A stretch of 64,000 nt of DNA. Source: Blasia pusilla (taxonomy: Eukaryota > Marchantiophyta > Marchantiopsida > Blasiales). The DNA is taken from assembly GCA_050084515.1 (NCBI GenBank), contig CM114275.1, positions 7,068,001 through 7,132,000 on the forward strand. The letters run 5' to 3'. The notes under the pieces are model-generated. The model saw only the letters and a program-made list of their open reading frames with translations, was not told the origin of the DNA and made no database searches. The translations under genes and the position numbers were made by a program. Positions 51,103 to 61,146 of the stretch are shown one piece after another (the stretch's first letter is position 1; every line of letters begins with the position of its first letter).

Positions 51103-53496
51103 CTAAGGGGATGACGGAAAGGACTCCTGCCAGTTGATAACAATCGGGCTCTGCACGAAGTGTTTTCCATCGCTCCAAGATAGGGATCCGAATCCCGATC
51201 TCAGAATCCCCGGGAGCAACTTCATCTTGCTCGTAGATAGCTTCAGTGTGTAGCTTAGCTTCTGATTCACCGCCGTGAACTCCAGCACCGCTGGCTCCAC
51301 GATGACCTCGACGCCCATAGGCAAATCCCATGAGACTTTATAAGTCGACTTCGCCGCTCCCACATTCGTCAGAGTTCTCGTAAACGATGTGCTCAGCATG
51401 CCCGAGGACTTGGTTTGATCGAAGAAAGCGGAGAATGACGGATAATTCAAATCGCCGGGATTTCCTGTGACGTTGGGACAAGGAGCGGCGTCCGGTTCGA
51501 TGAGTCGGATCTGATCATGAGAGTAGTTCAACGCACATAAAAAGGAGACGTAGTCATCGGGGTGTGCATCATAAACGAGGCCCGGATCCAGAGCTCTCTC
51601 CGGATCCACATGCCCTGCACCATATGCAAACGGAGTGCTCACATTTCCCGTGGCCTCGTCCTTCAGAAAATTGCCCGCATTGTCCATCACATAGGAAGAG
51701 GTCATTATCGCCGACTTGAGAGCTGCGGGGCTCCACTCCGGACGAGCTCCCTTCAGCAATGCCCCGATTCCACTGATGTGCGGACAAGACATGGAGGTTC
51801 CAGATATGATGTTAAAGTCCACCCTCCTTTCATCTCCCGGAAGCCCCGTCGGTCCTGCATTTCCTGTCCAAGCCGCAAGAATGTTCACCCCTGGAGCGGT
51901 GATGTCGGGCTTCAGAATTTGAGGCGTCTCGGGGTTGGGGCCTCTGGAAGAAAAGGAGGACATGACGGGGGCCGGCTTCACTCCGAAAGTGGTGCCCCCG
52001 AAATCGATAGAGACCTTGGGAGCCGCGGTCGATGAGATGTACGCTTTGATGGAAGCTCCCGCTTTGGCACCCACCGCCGTCGCCGGGAGGACGTGGCTGT
52101 CCGCCACGAGCCCTTCGCCGTCCATCGGGAGGTTAGTGAGAATCATCCCCAGAGCGCCTAAGGCTTTCACCACCTGGCCTTTGGCGACTCTGGCGTTGCT
52201 GCCTCTATCGCAGAGTACGATCTTGCCCTCCACCTTGGCAGGGTCCAAAGTCCCTTCCAAACACAGGGAAGCGCTGTAGGGATTCACCCCGGCTTTGCTC
52301 GCGTTCAGAGCGTAGATGATGGGGTGCAATCCGCCAGCGAAGCTCGGACCGCTGTAGAGCGAAGTTCCTCCGAACGAAACCCCCGACCCCAGTTTCACGT
52401 CGGCAGGAAAGCTGCGATCCACAGTGCTGGCCGCCACCGTGGTGATCCAGGGGGCGACATTGGTGACCGTCAGAGGACCGGGGCCGCTGTTTCCGGCTGA
52501 GCAGGAAACGAACACTCCATTCTTCACAGCTCCATAGGCGCCGATGGCTATGGGATCCATGTAGTACGCCACGACCCCACCTCCCACCGAAAGCGAAATT
52601 ACGTCCACTCCGTCTGCGGTCGCGGCGTCGAAGGCCGCAAGAATGTCGGAGTCATAACACCCACTTTGCCAACACACTTTGTAAATAGCCAAGCGTGCCT
52701 TCGGCGCCATGCCTCGGGCTGTGCCCGCCGCATATCCCAGCAGACTGGCCCCGTGCACCAGCCTACCTCCCGCGGTGGAAGCGGTGTGGGAACCGTGTCC
52801 CTCGCCATCCCTTGGACTCCTGAACTCCACAGAAGTGTTCACGGGCCCGGCCGCAGCCTCGTAGCCCTTGGCGAAGTATTTCGCGCCGATGAGCTTCTTG
52901 TTGCACGAGGAGGCGTTGAAGGACGGCTCCTGGACACAGGATCCTTTCCACTTCGAGGGAATGGCACTCAATTGGTAGTCCGAAAATGATTCTCTCTCTG
53001 GCCATACACCGGTGTCCAACACTCCTATGATTACATCCTCTCCGAAGTTCGCCTCTGACATCAGGCCCAGGGAAGAATTGGTGAGTTCCAAAAACTCTGG
53101 AGTGTGAGTTGTGTGGAGATACCTCACATTGTCCGGGTACACCTTCAGCACTCCCGGTCTCAGCTCGATGGCCTTCGCCTCCGAAGGGCTCAGGCGAGCG
53201 GAGAATCCGTGGAAAACCGTCCCGTAGGTATGAAGGATACCCCCGAGATCAGTGTCGATCACGGACTGTGTCTGCAGGGGACTCTTCACAGTGTAAAATG
53301 TCGATTCGTACCACGACGCATGAGAGGTGAAAATGACGGGCTTCATAGACTGCGCCATCAGAATGATGTAGGTTTGGGTACCCGAATCATAGCTTGCAGC
53401 GGCAGTCGTGAAAACGAAGGCGATCAACGCCATGAAAAGCGACATAGCTCCTCCCCGATTGGAGCCAGGTAATCGCCGCTCTTTGTCACCTCCCAT
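51103..53496 (-). CDS. Subtilisin-like serine protease (plant subtilase, S8A)
   Basis: Secreted plant subtilases cleave cell-wall and apoplastic proteins. The 797-residue intronless ORF has the full architecture. A hydrophobic signal segment starts at Met18 (MSLFMALIAFVFTTAAAS). An inhibitor I9 prodomain spans about 41-130 (TYIILM...VKVYPD-like end), and the mature enzyme starts near TTHTPEFLEL. The catalytic Asp161 is in VLDTGVWPE, His234 in GHGSHTAST, oxyanion Asn336 in SAGNSGPGP, and Ser568 in SGTSMSCPHISG. A PA domain insert lies at about 385-500 between Asn and Ser, and a fibronectin-III-like tail at about 685-790 (FTRTLTNVG). Length is normal. I give the longest ORF; starting at Met18 (53445) gives a more typical signal peptide and is equally likely. 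The leader has a (TC)n run on the coding strand (53540-53560). The gene is intact and isolated between two inverted solo LTRs. The substrate cannot be predicted. Confidence 0.95.
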   Translation of the reverse strand: MGGDKERRLPGSNRGGAMSLFMALIAFVFTTAAASYDSGTQTYIILMAQSMKPVIFTSHASWYESTFYTVKSPLQTQSVIDTDLGGILHTYGTVFHGFSARLSPSEAKAIELRPGVLKVYPDNVRYLHTTHTPEFLELTNSSLGLMSEANFGEDVIIGVLDTGVWPERESFSDYQLSAIPSKWKGSCVQEPSFNASSCNKKLIGAKYFAKGYEAAAGPVNTSVEFRSPRDGEGHGSHTASTAGGRLVHGASLLGYAAGTARGMAPKARLAIYKVCWQSGCYDSDILAAFDAATADGVDVISLSVGGGVVAYYMDPIAIGAYGAVKNGVFVSCSAGNSGPGPLTVTNVAPWITTVAASTVDRSFPADVKLGSGVSFGGTSLYSGPSFAGGLHPIIYALNASKAGVNPYSASLCLEGTLDPAKVEGKIVLCDRGSNARVAKGQVVKALGALGMILTNLPMDGEGLVADSHVLPATAVGAKAGASIKAYISSTAAPKVSIDFGGTTFGVKPAPVMSSFSSRGPNPETPQILKPDITAPGVNILAAWTGNAGPTGLPGDERRVDFNIISGTSMSCPHISGIGALLKGARPEWSPAALKSAIMTSSYVMDNAGNFLKDEATGNVSTPFAYGAGHVDPERALDPGLVYDAHPDDYVSFLCALNYSHDQIRLIEPDAAPCPNVTGNPGDLNYPSFSAFFDQTKSSGMLSTSFTRTLTNVGAAKSTYKVSWDLPMGVEVIVEPAVLEFTAVNQKLSYTLKLSTSKMKLLPGILRSGFGSLSWSDGKHFVQSPIVINWQESFPSSP

Positions 53497-53499
53497 CGC

Positions 53500-54860
53500 C
53501 TTTCTCCCCCCGTCACCTGGTCCAACAGTGAAGCACAGAGAGAGAGAGAGAGAGAAGGTTGGTCCGAGATCAAGAGAACCAACTGCACATCGAACACCTT
53601 CGGTCGATGATGCGACAAACTGTGTCGCTCTGCCAACTCGCTCCCCGAGGAAGCGTACCTCGAAGCTCTGGCAATGGTAACCGCTAAGCTCTCTTCCCTC
53701 GGTCCCCTCGGACCTTCAGCAACCTCGCTCACCCGGACAGAATGCGGGAAGGATTGCGCGTGACAGAGTGATTACCAGTCACATCTCGGCAGCAGACACC
53801 ATCATTCAAGAGCTTCCACACCTCCGGCAGCTTCTGGACGCTAGCCGCAGGTCGCCGACCGCCCAAAGCAGCTCGCAGATGACGACTAGCTGGCCAGGAG
53901 GAGAAAACGAGGACCGTATCCTCGTCACCAACCAAAAAGAACCGCAGCCGACTGGCTCTGCGCTGCGTTGCGTAGAATTGGAACCCGCGGTGTTCAGTCA
54001 GTCACAAGCTGTCCCTCTTTGAACCTCGCGCAACGCTACGAACATAGCTCGGAAGAGAACAAAAATTGTCACACTCTAGAGACCCTCCGCAGATGCACGA
54101 ATCAGAGAGTCGCGATGAACCTCTACCCACCTCGCCCTGTCCTTCACCCGCATCCCAGAACCAGCTGGTCCTCTTCGCCTTTCCGCCTCGACGGTCCTCC
54201 TCCACCTGCAATGCCCAGCCCTGAAGCGAATGATTGGATCCGGAGTTCAACTACGCACTCCTCCGGGCATTCGCTTCGGCGCAGGTCCCATGAGGAGATG
54301 GATGCTCGGCGTATGTCGACGAAGCACTGTGCTGGTGGGAGCGCACAATCGTAATTATAGGGACAAGCAAACCAAATACCGTAATGCTTTAAGCTTCCCT
54401 GGGGTTGCTGGGAACCCCCGGGGCCCACGGAAAGATACCGAAAGGTGGCTTGCAAGGACACGCACAGCAAAGAGCAAGGAAAGGGGGCTGACACCAGAAG
54501 CGATGATTCAGAACGCAGCGGTGCGAGCGAAGTCCAGCGAACCAGAAACCCGTCGCAATCTGCGCCCTCGGATCAAACGGTGGAAGGTTAATTTAATGTT
54601 TTACTTGTTGCTCCACCCCCCGCGAGTGGGAAGGAAGGAAGTAAGCAACCGAAATCTCAGCCGCAACTGCTCTGGCAGTCGATCCGATCCCCCCTCCCCC
54701 GCACTCCACTTCACTCCATGCGCGTCTTCCCCTTCGCTCCCCTCTATAATCATAATAATCATAAATATAAATAATCAATCACACGAACTCCACCCCCCCC
54801 CCAATCATACACGCTTACAAACGACAAAAGAGCGGCTCCAGCTTACGGCCTAGCGAGTGA
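53500..54860 (-). other. Subtilase upstream region
   Basis: GC-rich, with open frames on both strands (for example 54230-54853 plus) that show no domain. It probably holds the leader and promoter. A CT-rich tract lies just upstream of the start codon on the coding strand. Confidence 0.4.
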
Positions 54861-54869
54861 TTATTAGGG

Positions 54870-55339
54870 TGCGGTGATTCGTTCGACATTGGACGGGCAA
54901 TCGTCGACGTCATGAGGTGGCGGGGGAGGGCATATATGGGTCCCGCCTCGAGCCGGTGAAAGGCCACACCTTACTATTACTCGTCAGCTTGCGCACGAAA
55001 GAAAATTTTCATAATTTAGAAATATTTTTAACTCGAAATTTACATATCATTTTTGTTTTTTAAATCTTAAACGAGTACTACCATTTTATTTCTAAAATAA
55101 ATTGCTATCTTTGGATTAGGAGGTTCTGAAAACACGAATAGGATAAGAACTAATAAGTGGGGGGAGTAACACTACACTCCGTCGTACGTTTGGAGGTTCA
55201 GAGAATATGAATACAATCTGAGTCTATTCTATTTCGTGTTAATGAGAGCATTAATACTAATACTGTGGACACTAAGACGGTGGAGTTCACATCCGAACGT
55301 TAAACTAGGGTTGATAACCCTGCAAAATAACTTGATTCT
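54870..55339. other. No gene recognised
   Basis: AT-rich stretch between the subtilase upstream region and the right solo LTR. No repeat or coding signal seen. Confidence 0.4.
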
Positions 55340-55344
55340 ATAAT

Positions 55345-56351
55345 TGTCGTGCGCCTATTCTCCTCGAACGTTAATCTTTGTTGTTGCGGAAGCGTGCGTT
55401 CAGTAGGTCACGCTCTCAACGCTGATTTGCATCCAAACACGCACTCTGGTTAGTCGGGTCTGGATCAATCAGCGGGCTAACTTTCCTAGTTCTCATCTCG
55501 GTCTCTCATCAAGCTCAACCTTCCTAGTTTCGCAGTTTACAACACAGGCAAGTCTCGAAAGACTGGGGACAGACTTTCTGGTCGGTTCAGGAACCTCAAA
55601 CGGCATTTCGCGCCTAGCGATTCCAACTGTCCAATGGACATCCAATGAGTCCCTAAACAAGACTCACACAAAATGAATCACGGGTGGGAATCCAAGTGTG
55701 GCTTACAAAGTCCACTCCCTTGGATCAGGTTTGGGTTTCGAGTTCCAACACCAAACTCTCGTTCCATCCCGTGCCCTTGAGACGCCGTTTGGTGCTCAAA
55801 GTGGGATTCGTGTTCCAAGACATCTTGGAGAGACTCCCCCTTACTAGTACTTCTGGGGATCTCCCGGGTCCCCCTAACTTTAGGGAAAGACAGCCCGGTC
55901 TCTCAAATTGGCCCTCAACCCGAGTACTCTCACAGTCATTTTCGGCCGATATCTCAGCCTGTACTTACGCGTTTGCTGAGATCTTTAGTGCGTCGGAAGC
56001 GTCTCAATAAAATTTTTCCAACGCGCCTTTATTTGTCCCAAACGCATATTGGAGCTAAACGTTATGGTCCAAAACACAGTAAAATTCCCCAAACGCTAGT
56101 CGTGTTCCATAACTTGTTCTCACCTCTTTGGCAACCAACCTACCAAGACTCAACTCATCTTAAGTCTTAGTTCGCGTTTGGTCTAGGTTACCTAGTCGCG
56201 ACCACTAACGCATGAAACGCACAACTCTGTTTCGCGTTTCGTCTCTTGGACTTTTCCAAGAGACCTTCCAAAAGCCTCTCCAAAGCGCGATCATCGTAGT
56301 GTGAGTCCACTTGAGTTCTGATGTTCCGCTTGGCGCCTATTTGGTGCGCGA
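55345..56351 (-). mobile_element. Solo LTR of the same Gypsy-type family, copy 2, inverted
   Basis: 1007 bp from TGTCGTGCGCC to GCGCGATA, with the 5-bp target duplication ATAAT (55340-55344, 56352-56356). It aligns to the reverse complement of 45871-46872 end to end, with considerable divergence, so both are old. No internal region remains. Confidence 0.88.
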
Positions 56352-56356
56352 TAATA

Positions 56357-58378
56357 ATATTCGACTTTGCACTTGGAGTCGAATATTATAGGGGCAGTAA
56401 ATAATTCCATTTTCAATTCAAATTTACTAGTGTGGCGGCTCGGAAAGTGGGGTCTTGTTATTAAAGAAAAAATTATACGAAAATATAAATATACAAAATA
56501 AATTACATGAGTGCACATAGATAGAAAAGAGACCCCAATGTACAAAAACAAGAAGGGTCAATTTTTTGGTCGTAGGCATTGGAACATAGAGTGTAATAGT
56601 AGTATAGTAGTTTTCATTAGAAACGGGGAGACAATGCAAAGGAGAAGAATAGAAAAGAGACCCATCAAGTTAAAAATTCCAAAAAAAATGTAAAGGATGT
56701 TATTATTAACACCCAATTTTGTATAGCAGTAGACATTCGGGAGTAGAGTAGTGTTCAAAGTATGAGACACTACGTAGGCATCAGAGAATATAGTCTTCAA
56801 TACAAAATGGGTAGACATTACATTAGAGAGGGAAGGAGACAATAGTGTGTGTATGAGACATTATTTATGATACTAAAACAGATTTTGGACACATAGTTAA
56901 GTTAATATATTATACTTATACGGTGAACACACTATATTTATCTGATGGGAACCAAATATGTAATGCATATCGCTACACATTTTTAACATAATGACATTGT
57001 GACATTAATGCCTACATCCTTTTGAGGGCCATTCGGATTGAGCATACATTACGTTATGGCATAACGGAATCAACTTACAAAGGTAATCATATAGACGAGC
57101 ACGAAACAACAAACAACAAAACGGACGCTCTATCAATACACTCAAGGGAAAATTACATATATTTAGGGTATTTACATTACAGTGTGTTTGCATTATATAT
57201 ATCAAGTCTAAAGACCGTTGTCCTTAGACTTTATGTATATAATACTAAGACATTCATTACAAACCCGCGCAGTATATACAAGTGAGCGGAAAGCCCAAAC
57301 CTACACTTTTTTTCATCCAATGCTATTGGTCCATAAGGATTCGTTGGAGCATTTTGAAGCAGCACAAAATATGGTGTTTTGCACACACCTCCGAAGGAAC
57401 CACAAATTAACGACTTTAAATTGGGGCCGTAAATAATATTCAACTCTCCTAAATAATTTCATTCCTCCATAAAAATTTTAAGAATACCTACTCTTCCCAT
57501 CAAAATAACATCCATAAACTAAATTATTCATTAATTTTCATTTCATGAAATCATTTCCTTTTTCCAATAAAATTCTTTTTCTTTCCTCAAAATATCAAAC
57601 ATGAATTGACATGATTCTCTTTTAAAATAGTCATATTTTTAATCTCAAAGTTTAAATATAAATTATATTTCTTAGATCTTAGAAGAGTAATAAAATTGTG
57701 CTCTTCTAAGTGATTCTACTCATTTAAATGATACCCATTCCCCTGTATATTTCCACCCTTCCAAAAAGTTAAACTAGGTACTTCTTCTCCATTAAAATTC
57801 ATCTCTCCTCCCCATCAAATATCATTTCACGGAAAAAGATTGTACAAATTTTGCTAATTTTATAATTATCCCATTATTTTGTCCTATTATATACCTAGAT
57901 CACCCTTTTTAATATAAATTCATTTAATTATTAATTAATAAAAAATATTTTTCTCTTCCATTCATTCATTTTCTCTATCCATCTAATATGAATAAAAAAA
58001 ATCAATCATGTTACTATTTTATCTTGCAATCCCACTATTTTGTCTTATTATCCATATAAGGTCGCTCATTATAATATATATACATGTATAGATATGAATC
58101 AAAAGATAAAATTAAAACATCTTACTATTTTGTCTTATTGTCTATTTATGGGTCGCCCATTATAATATAGATTATTACCCCCTTCACAACTAATGACGAT
58201 TGCCTACCAACGGAGCGCAAAGAGGTGGTTATCACATAAAATAAGAAGTAAATTTATATATGTCCATTTTATTATAAAATAAACCTCAAAAGAGGACAAA
58301 GAAAGGTAATAACAACTCAAAAGAGGAGTCAAAAAATGCATAAAAGAGTGCAAAAAGAAAATGACAACAAGCCAACGC
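56357..58378. other. AT-rich gene-free DNA
   Basis: Long AT-rich stretch with only short frames and no domain. Repeated 'ctattttgtctta' and 'gtcgcccattataatata' phrases at 57.98-58.17 kb suggest a local duplication. No RNA gene seen. Confidence 0.5.
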
Positions 58379-58880
58379 TGTCACATCTGAGTAGCCGATA
58401 GGCCGAGATCTATCGTGGATAGCGCATAGGAGTCATCGGACTATCTTGAGTGTAACTTTGTCCCACGGTGTCGGATGATGTTGAGGATAGGTCCATTGTG
58501 TCAGGAACGTCATTTCTACCAACTTTCATGTCGAGGTCTTTCACAACTGGATGACTTGTTGACAACTAGGTGACTTGTCATCCGCCCCTGGTAATGTGTG
58601 CGCGCAAGTTATCAAGGGGATGGCTATTTTTAGGGGAAGAGCCTTTTGGCTCTTCCCAACCCTATATAAGAGAGGAAGATGGCTTTCCTAAGCCATCTTT
58701 CTCATGTTGGGCCGTTGGAGCACCTCTCTTGTATGTGTGTGAGATAGGACTAGGGTGCTAGCGTCCGGATTCTTTGATAGTGCAGGGTGGACGAGGCTCG
58801 ATATGCCGATGTAGATTGAGGAGTGGAGTTTTAGGCCGGGTGTGCCGTTTTTACTACTCTTTATTTTTACACGAGAAAGA
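58379..58880 (+). repeat. LTR-like promoter region in front of truncated Gypsy pol
   Basis: Starts TGTCACATC. A TATA box (TATATAAG, about 58663-58670) lies between two perfect hairpins with 10-bp stems: 58634-58657 (GGGAAGAGCC/GGCTCTTCCC, loop TTTT) and 58676-58699 (AAGATGGCTT/AAGCCATCTT, loop TCCT). It runs straight into the C-terminal RT coding region, so gag to mid-RT is deleted. I read it as the element's 5' LTR but could not confirm it with a second copy. Confidence 0.5.
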
Positions 58881-58885
58881 TTACA

Positions 58886-60785
58886 TTTTTACATGGACTG
58901 AAGTTACATCCAGGCAAGTGCAGATTCTTCCAGGAGCAGATTGAGTACTTGGGACACACCATATACTCAAGTGGGTTAGGCGTTCAACATACGAAGGTGG
59001 ACGCTATTGCGCAATTGAGGTGGTTGATGGAGTCCGAAAAGCTTAGGGGAAAGCTTGTCAGGTGGGCTCTATTACTACAGGAGTATGAGTTTGAGGTGGT
59101 TCATAGGCCAGGCCGGCTAAAGCAAGATGTGGATGGGTTGAGTCGTAACCCATGTGCGAGTCAGAGAGACAATATAGGAGCTAGATGGCACGGAGAGAGT
59201 GATGAGGAGATGGTGCCCGGTTGGCATACATCTGCCTATCTTTGTTGGTTGACTATGGTAGGTCAGCCACATGTGATGACTCCAGTGATGGGGTTGGATG
59301 ATGAGTCTTTGGATCTGGAGGTCAGTGAGGAGGCGACAGGTGGTCGTGATATCCATGACAACGTGGAGGTTGTGGAGTTCTTGCGCACTGGCGTCATAGC
59401 GAGCGTAGTGAGTGCTAGGGAGCGGGATCGGATCCTATAGCGAGCGAGGAGGTTCAGGTGGGAGGGGACTCACATTTTTCGGGTATGGGGAGATGGTAGG
59501 ATACGAGTGGTACCTCATCCTTCCCAGCGAACACGTGTAGTGTGAAATGCCCACGAGGACTTGGGACATTTTGGAATGAAGCGTACTTACAGCTTACTCT
59601 AGATTTAGTATTGGTGGCACGGCATGCATACTGGGGTACAGCAGTTTGTGGCCAGATGTATGGTATATGACAGAGTGCGAGCATCCTTCAATGCTCCCAC
59701 TCTGCAGTTACATCCTTTGCCGATTATGGGTTTGGATTATTGGTGGAGTTTAGACTTTGCAAGACCTTTGCCATTGACGGGGCGTCATCATAGGTACGTG
59801 TTGGTCATGGTGGAGCATTTCTCCAAGTGGATAGAGTTGGTGGCACTACCGAACAAGGAGAGCAAGGGAATAGCTGATGCGTTTCTAGATCGTGTGCTTA
59901 GTCACTTTGGTGCACCGGCGGAGGTGTTGACTGACCAAGGTACCGAGTTCAGGGGAGAGTTTCAAGCCTTGTGTGATCAGGCACTGATAGATCACCGCAC
60001 CACGTCCTGAGATCATCCTGAGGTAGATGGGTTGGCGGAGAGAGTAGTACAGACGGTGAAGAGAGGATTGCGCAAGTATGGCTTGCAGCGAGGACAGTTG
60101 AGGGAGTGGGACCTACAATTGCCATGGTTGGTTATGGGTTATCGCTTTAGTCGGTAGGCATCCTTGGCGTTATTTTCACCATACTTTTTGCTCTTTGGGA
60201 GAGAGCCAGATTTACCTACAGCTATTCGACGTGACATGGAAGAGGTGTTAGATCTTGATGATCTAGGTGTGTGGGTACAAGCATGTTCTCAGAGGGCGGA
60301 GGTTTTTCGTAGAGTTATGCCTATGGTCTTTGAGAACTTAGCTATTGCTCAGCATAGAGATACATTGAGGTACGCAACCATTCGTGGAGGAGGTTATCGG
60401 CCAGGGATTAGGAGGTTTCATCTTGGGGATTACGTGTATTTACAGCAAGCGGCATCCACGACGCTAGATATCACTGCAAGACGCACGATCCTACGTGTGC
60501 GCGAGGTATTACCGACCGGAGTCCTAATGTTGGAGGGACGGGATGGTATGGTTTGGAAGGATCATGTGCGCAATTGTGCACCATGTCATCTTTCGAACGT
60601 AGATGGGACAATGGATCCGAGCTTGATAGTGGTACATGCAGGCTTGAGGTATATGTTGTGCGGATCTGCGAGGGGTGCAGCCACCATGTTGGTATGTGAT
60701 GGTTGTTTCCGAGGGTGGCATATGTCATGTCTGACCCCCCCCCCTCTTGATATTGTTCCCACAGGATGATGGATGTGTCCGAGAT
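58886..60785 (+). pseudogene. Ty3/Gypsy pol C-terminal half: RT end, RNase H end, integrase, PHD finger
   Basis: Starts in the RT connection (LHPGKCRFFQEQIEYLGHTI), skips most of RNase H (internal deletion after KVDAIAQ), and resumes with LRWLMESEKL and FEVVHRPGRLKQDVDGLSRNP. Integrase follows: zinc-finger remnant YWWHGMHTGVQQFVARCMVY (the last Cys of CxxC is Tyr), first Asp in WSLDFARPLP, LVMVEHFSKWIELV, second Asp in VLTDQGTEFRGEF, and Glu in DGLAERVVQTVK. A stop after DHRTTS and others break the frame. The C-terminal domain includes FHLGDYVYLQQ, then a PHD finger. Integrase inserts the cDNA; here it is dead. The purine tract aggggggcg at 60860 may mark the 3' end. Confidence 0.88.
60640..60783 (+). 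pseudogene. PHD finger at the C-terminus of the Gypsy polyprotein
   Basis: The frame reads YMLCGSARGAATMLVCDGC, then FRGWHMSCLTPPPLDIVP, a TGA (60767-60769), and WMCPRC in the same frame. The Cys and His spacing, MLVCDGC, WHxxCL-PPL and W-CPRC are PHD hallmarks. The first Cys of the finger seems changed and the TGA interrupts before the last zinc pair. PHD fingers usually read histone H3 tails. It is continuous with the integrase C-terminal domain, so it belongs to the element. The usual Gypsy C-terminal reader is a chromodomain, which is not seen. Confidence 0.85.
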
Positions 60786-60789
60786 GTGT

Positions 60790-61140
60790 ATAGGGTAGTA
60801 GGTCATGTCAAGGAGATGTGATATTTTCTATCTGGAGTTGGGAGATCCAACTGCCAACTAGGGGGGCGATTGTGTGATCTCCATGTATATGTATGATTTG
60901 ATTTTTGTACATGTGTGGATCGACACGTGTGTGGGGAAGATTGGTGTTGTGTGGTGTAGATGTGACCAGCGATGTATGTTGTGTAGCGATATGTATGCGC
61001 ACAACAACGCAAACACTAGCTCAACAAGTTACACGATTGATAGCTTGAAACAAATCTGACAAGAACACGAGTGGTTGGTCAGATGTGAATGGACGACGAG
61101 GCGAGCAACCCCCCACCACCTCCGCACGACGTATCAATGC
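60790..61140. other. Possible 3' end of the Gypsy fragment, no ORF
   Basis: Contains the purine tract at 60860 followed by TGTGTGATCTCC, a possible LTR start. This does not match the LTR-like start at 58379, so the assignment is open. Confidence 0.3.
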
Positions 61141-61146
61141 CAAGGC

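Noticed and set aside
52599-53005. Plus- and minus-strand ORFs within the subtilase
   Set aside because: Shadows of the intact 797-codon subtilase frame.
54230-54853. 207-codon plus-strand ORF
   Set aside because: Located in the subtilase upstream region, low-complexity end (Asn/Ile/His), no domain.
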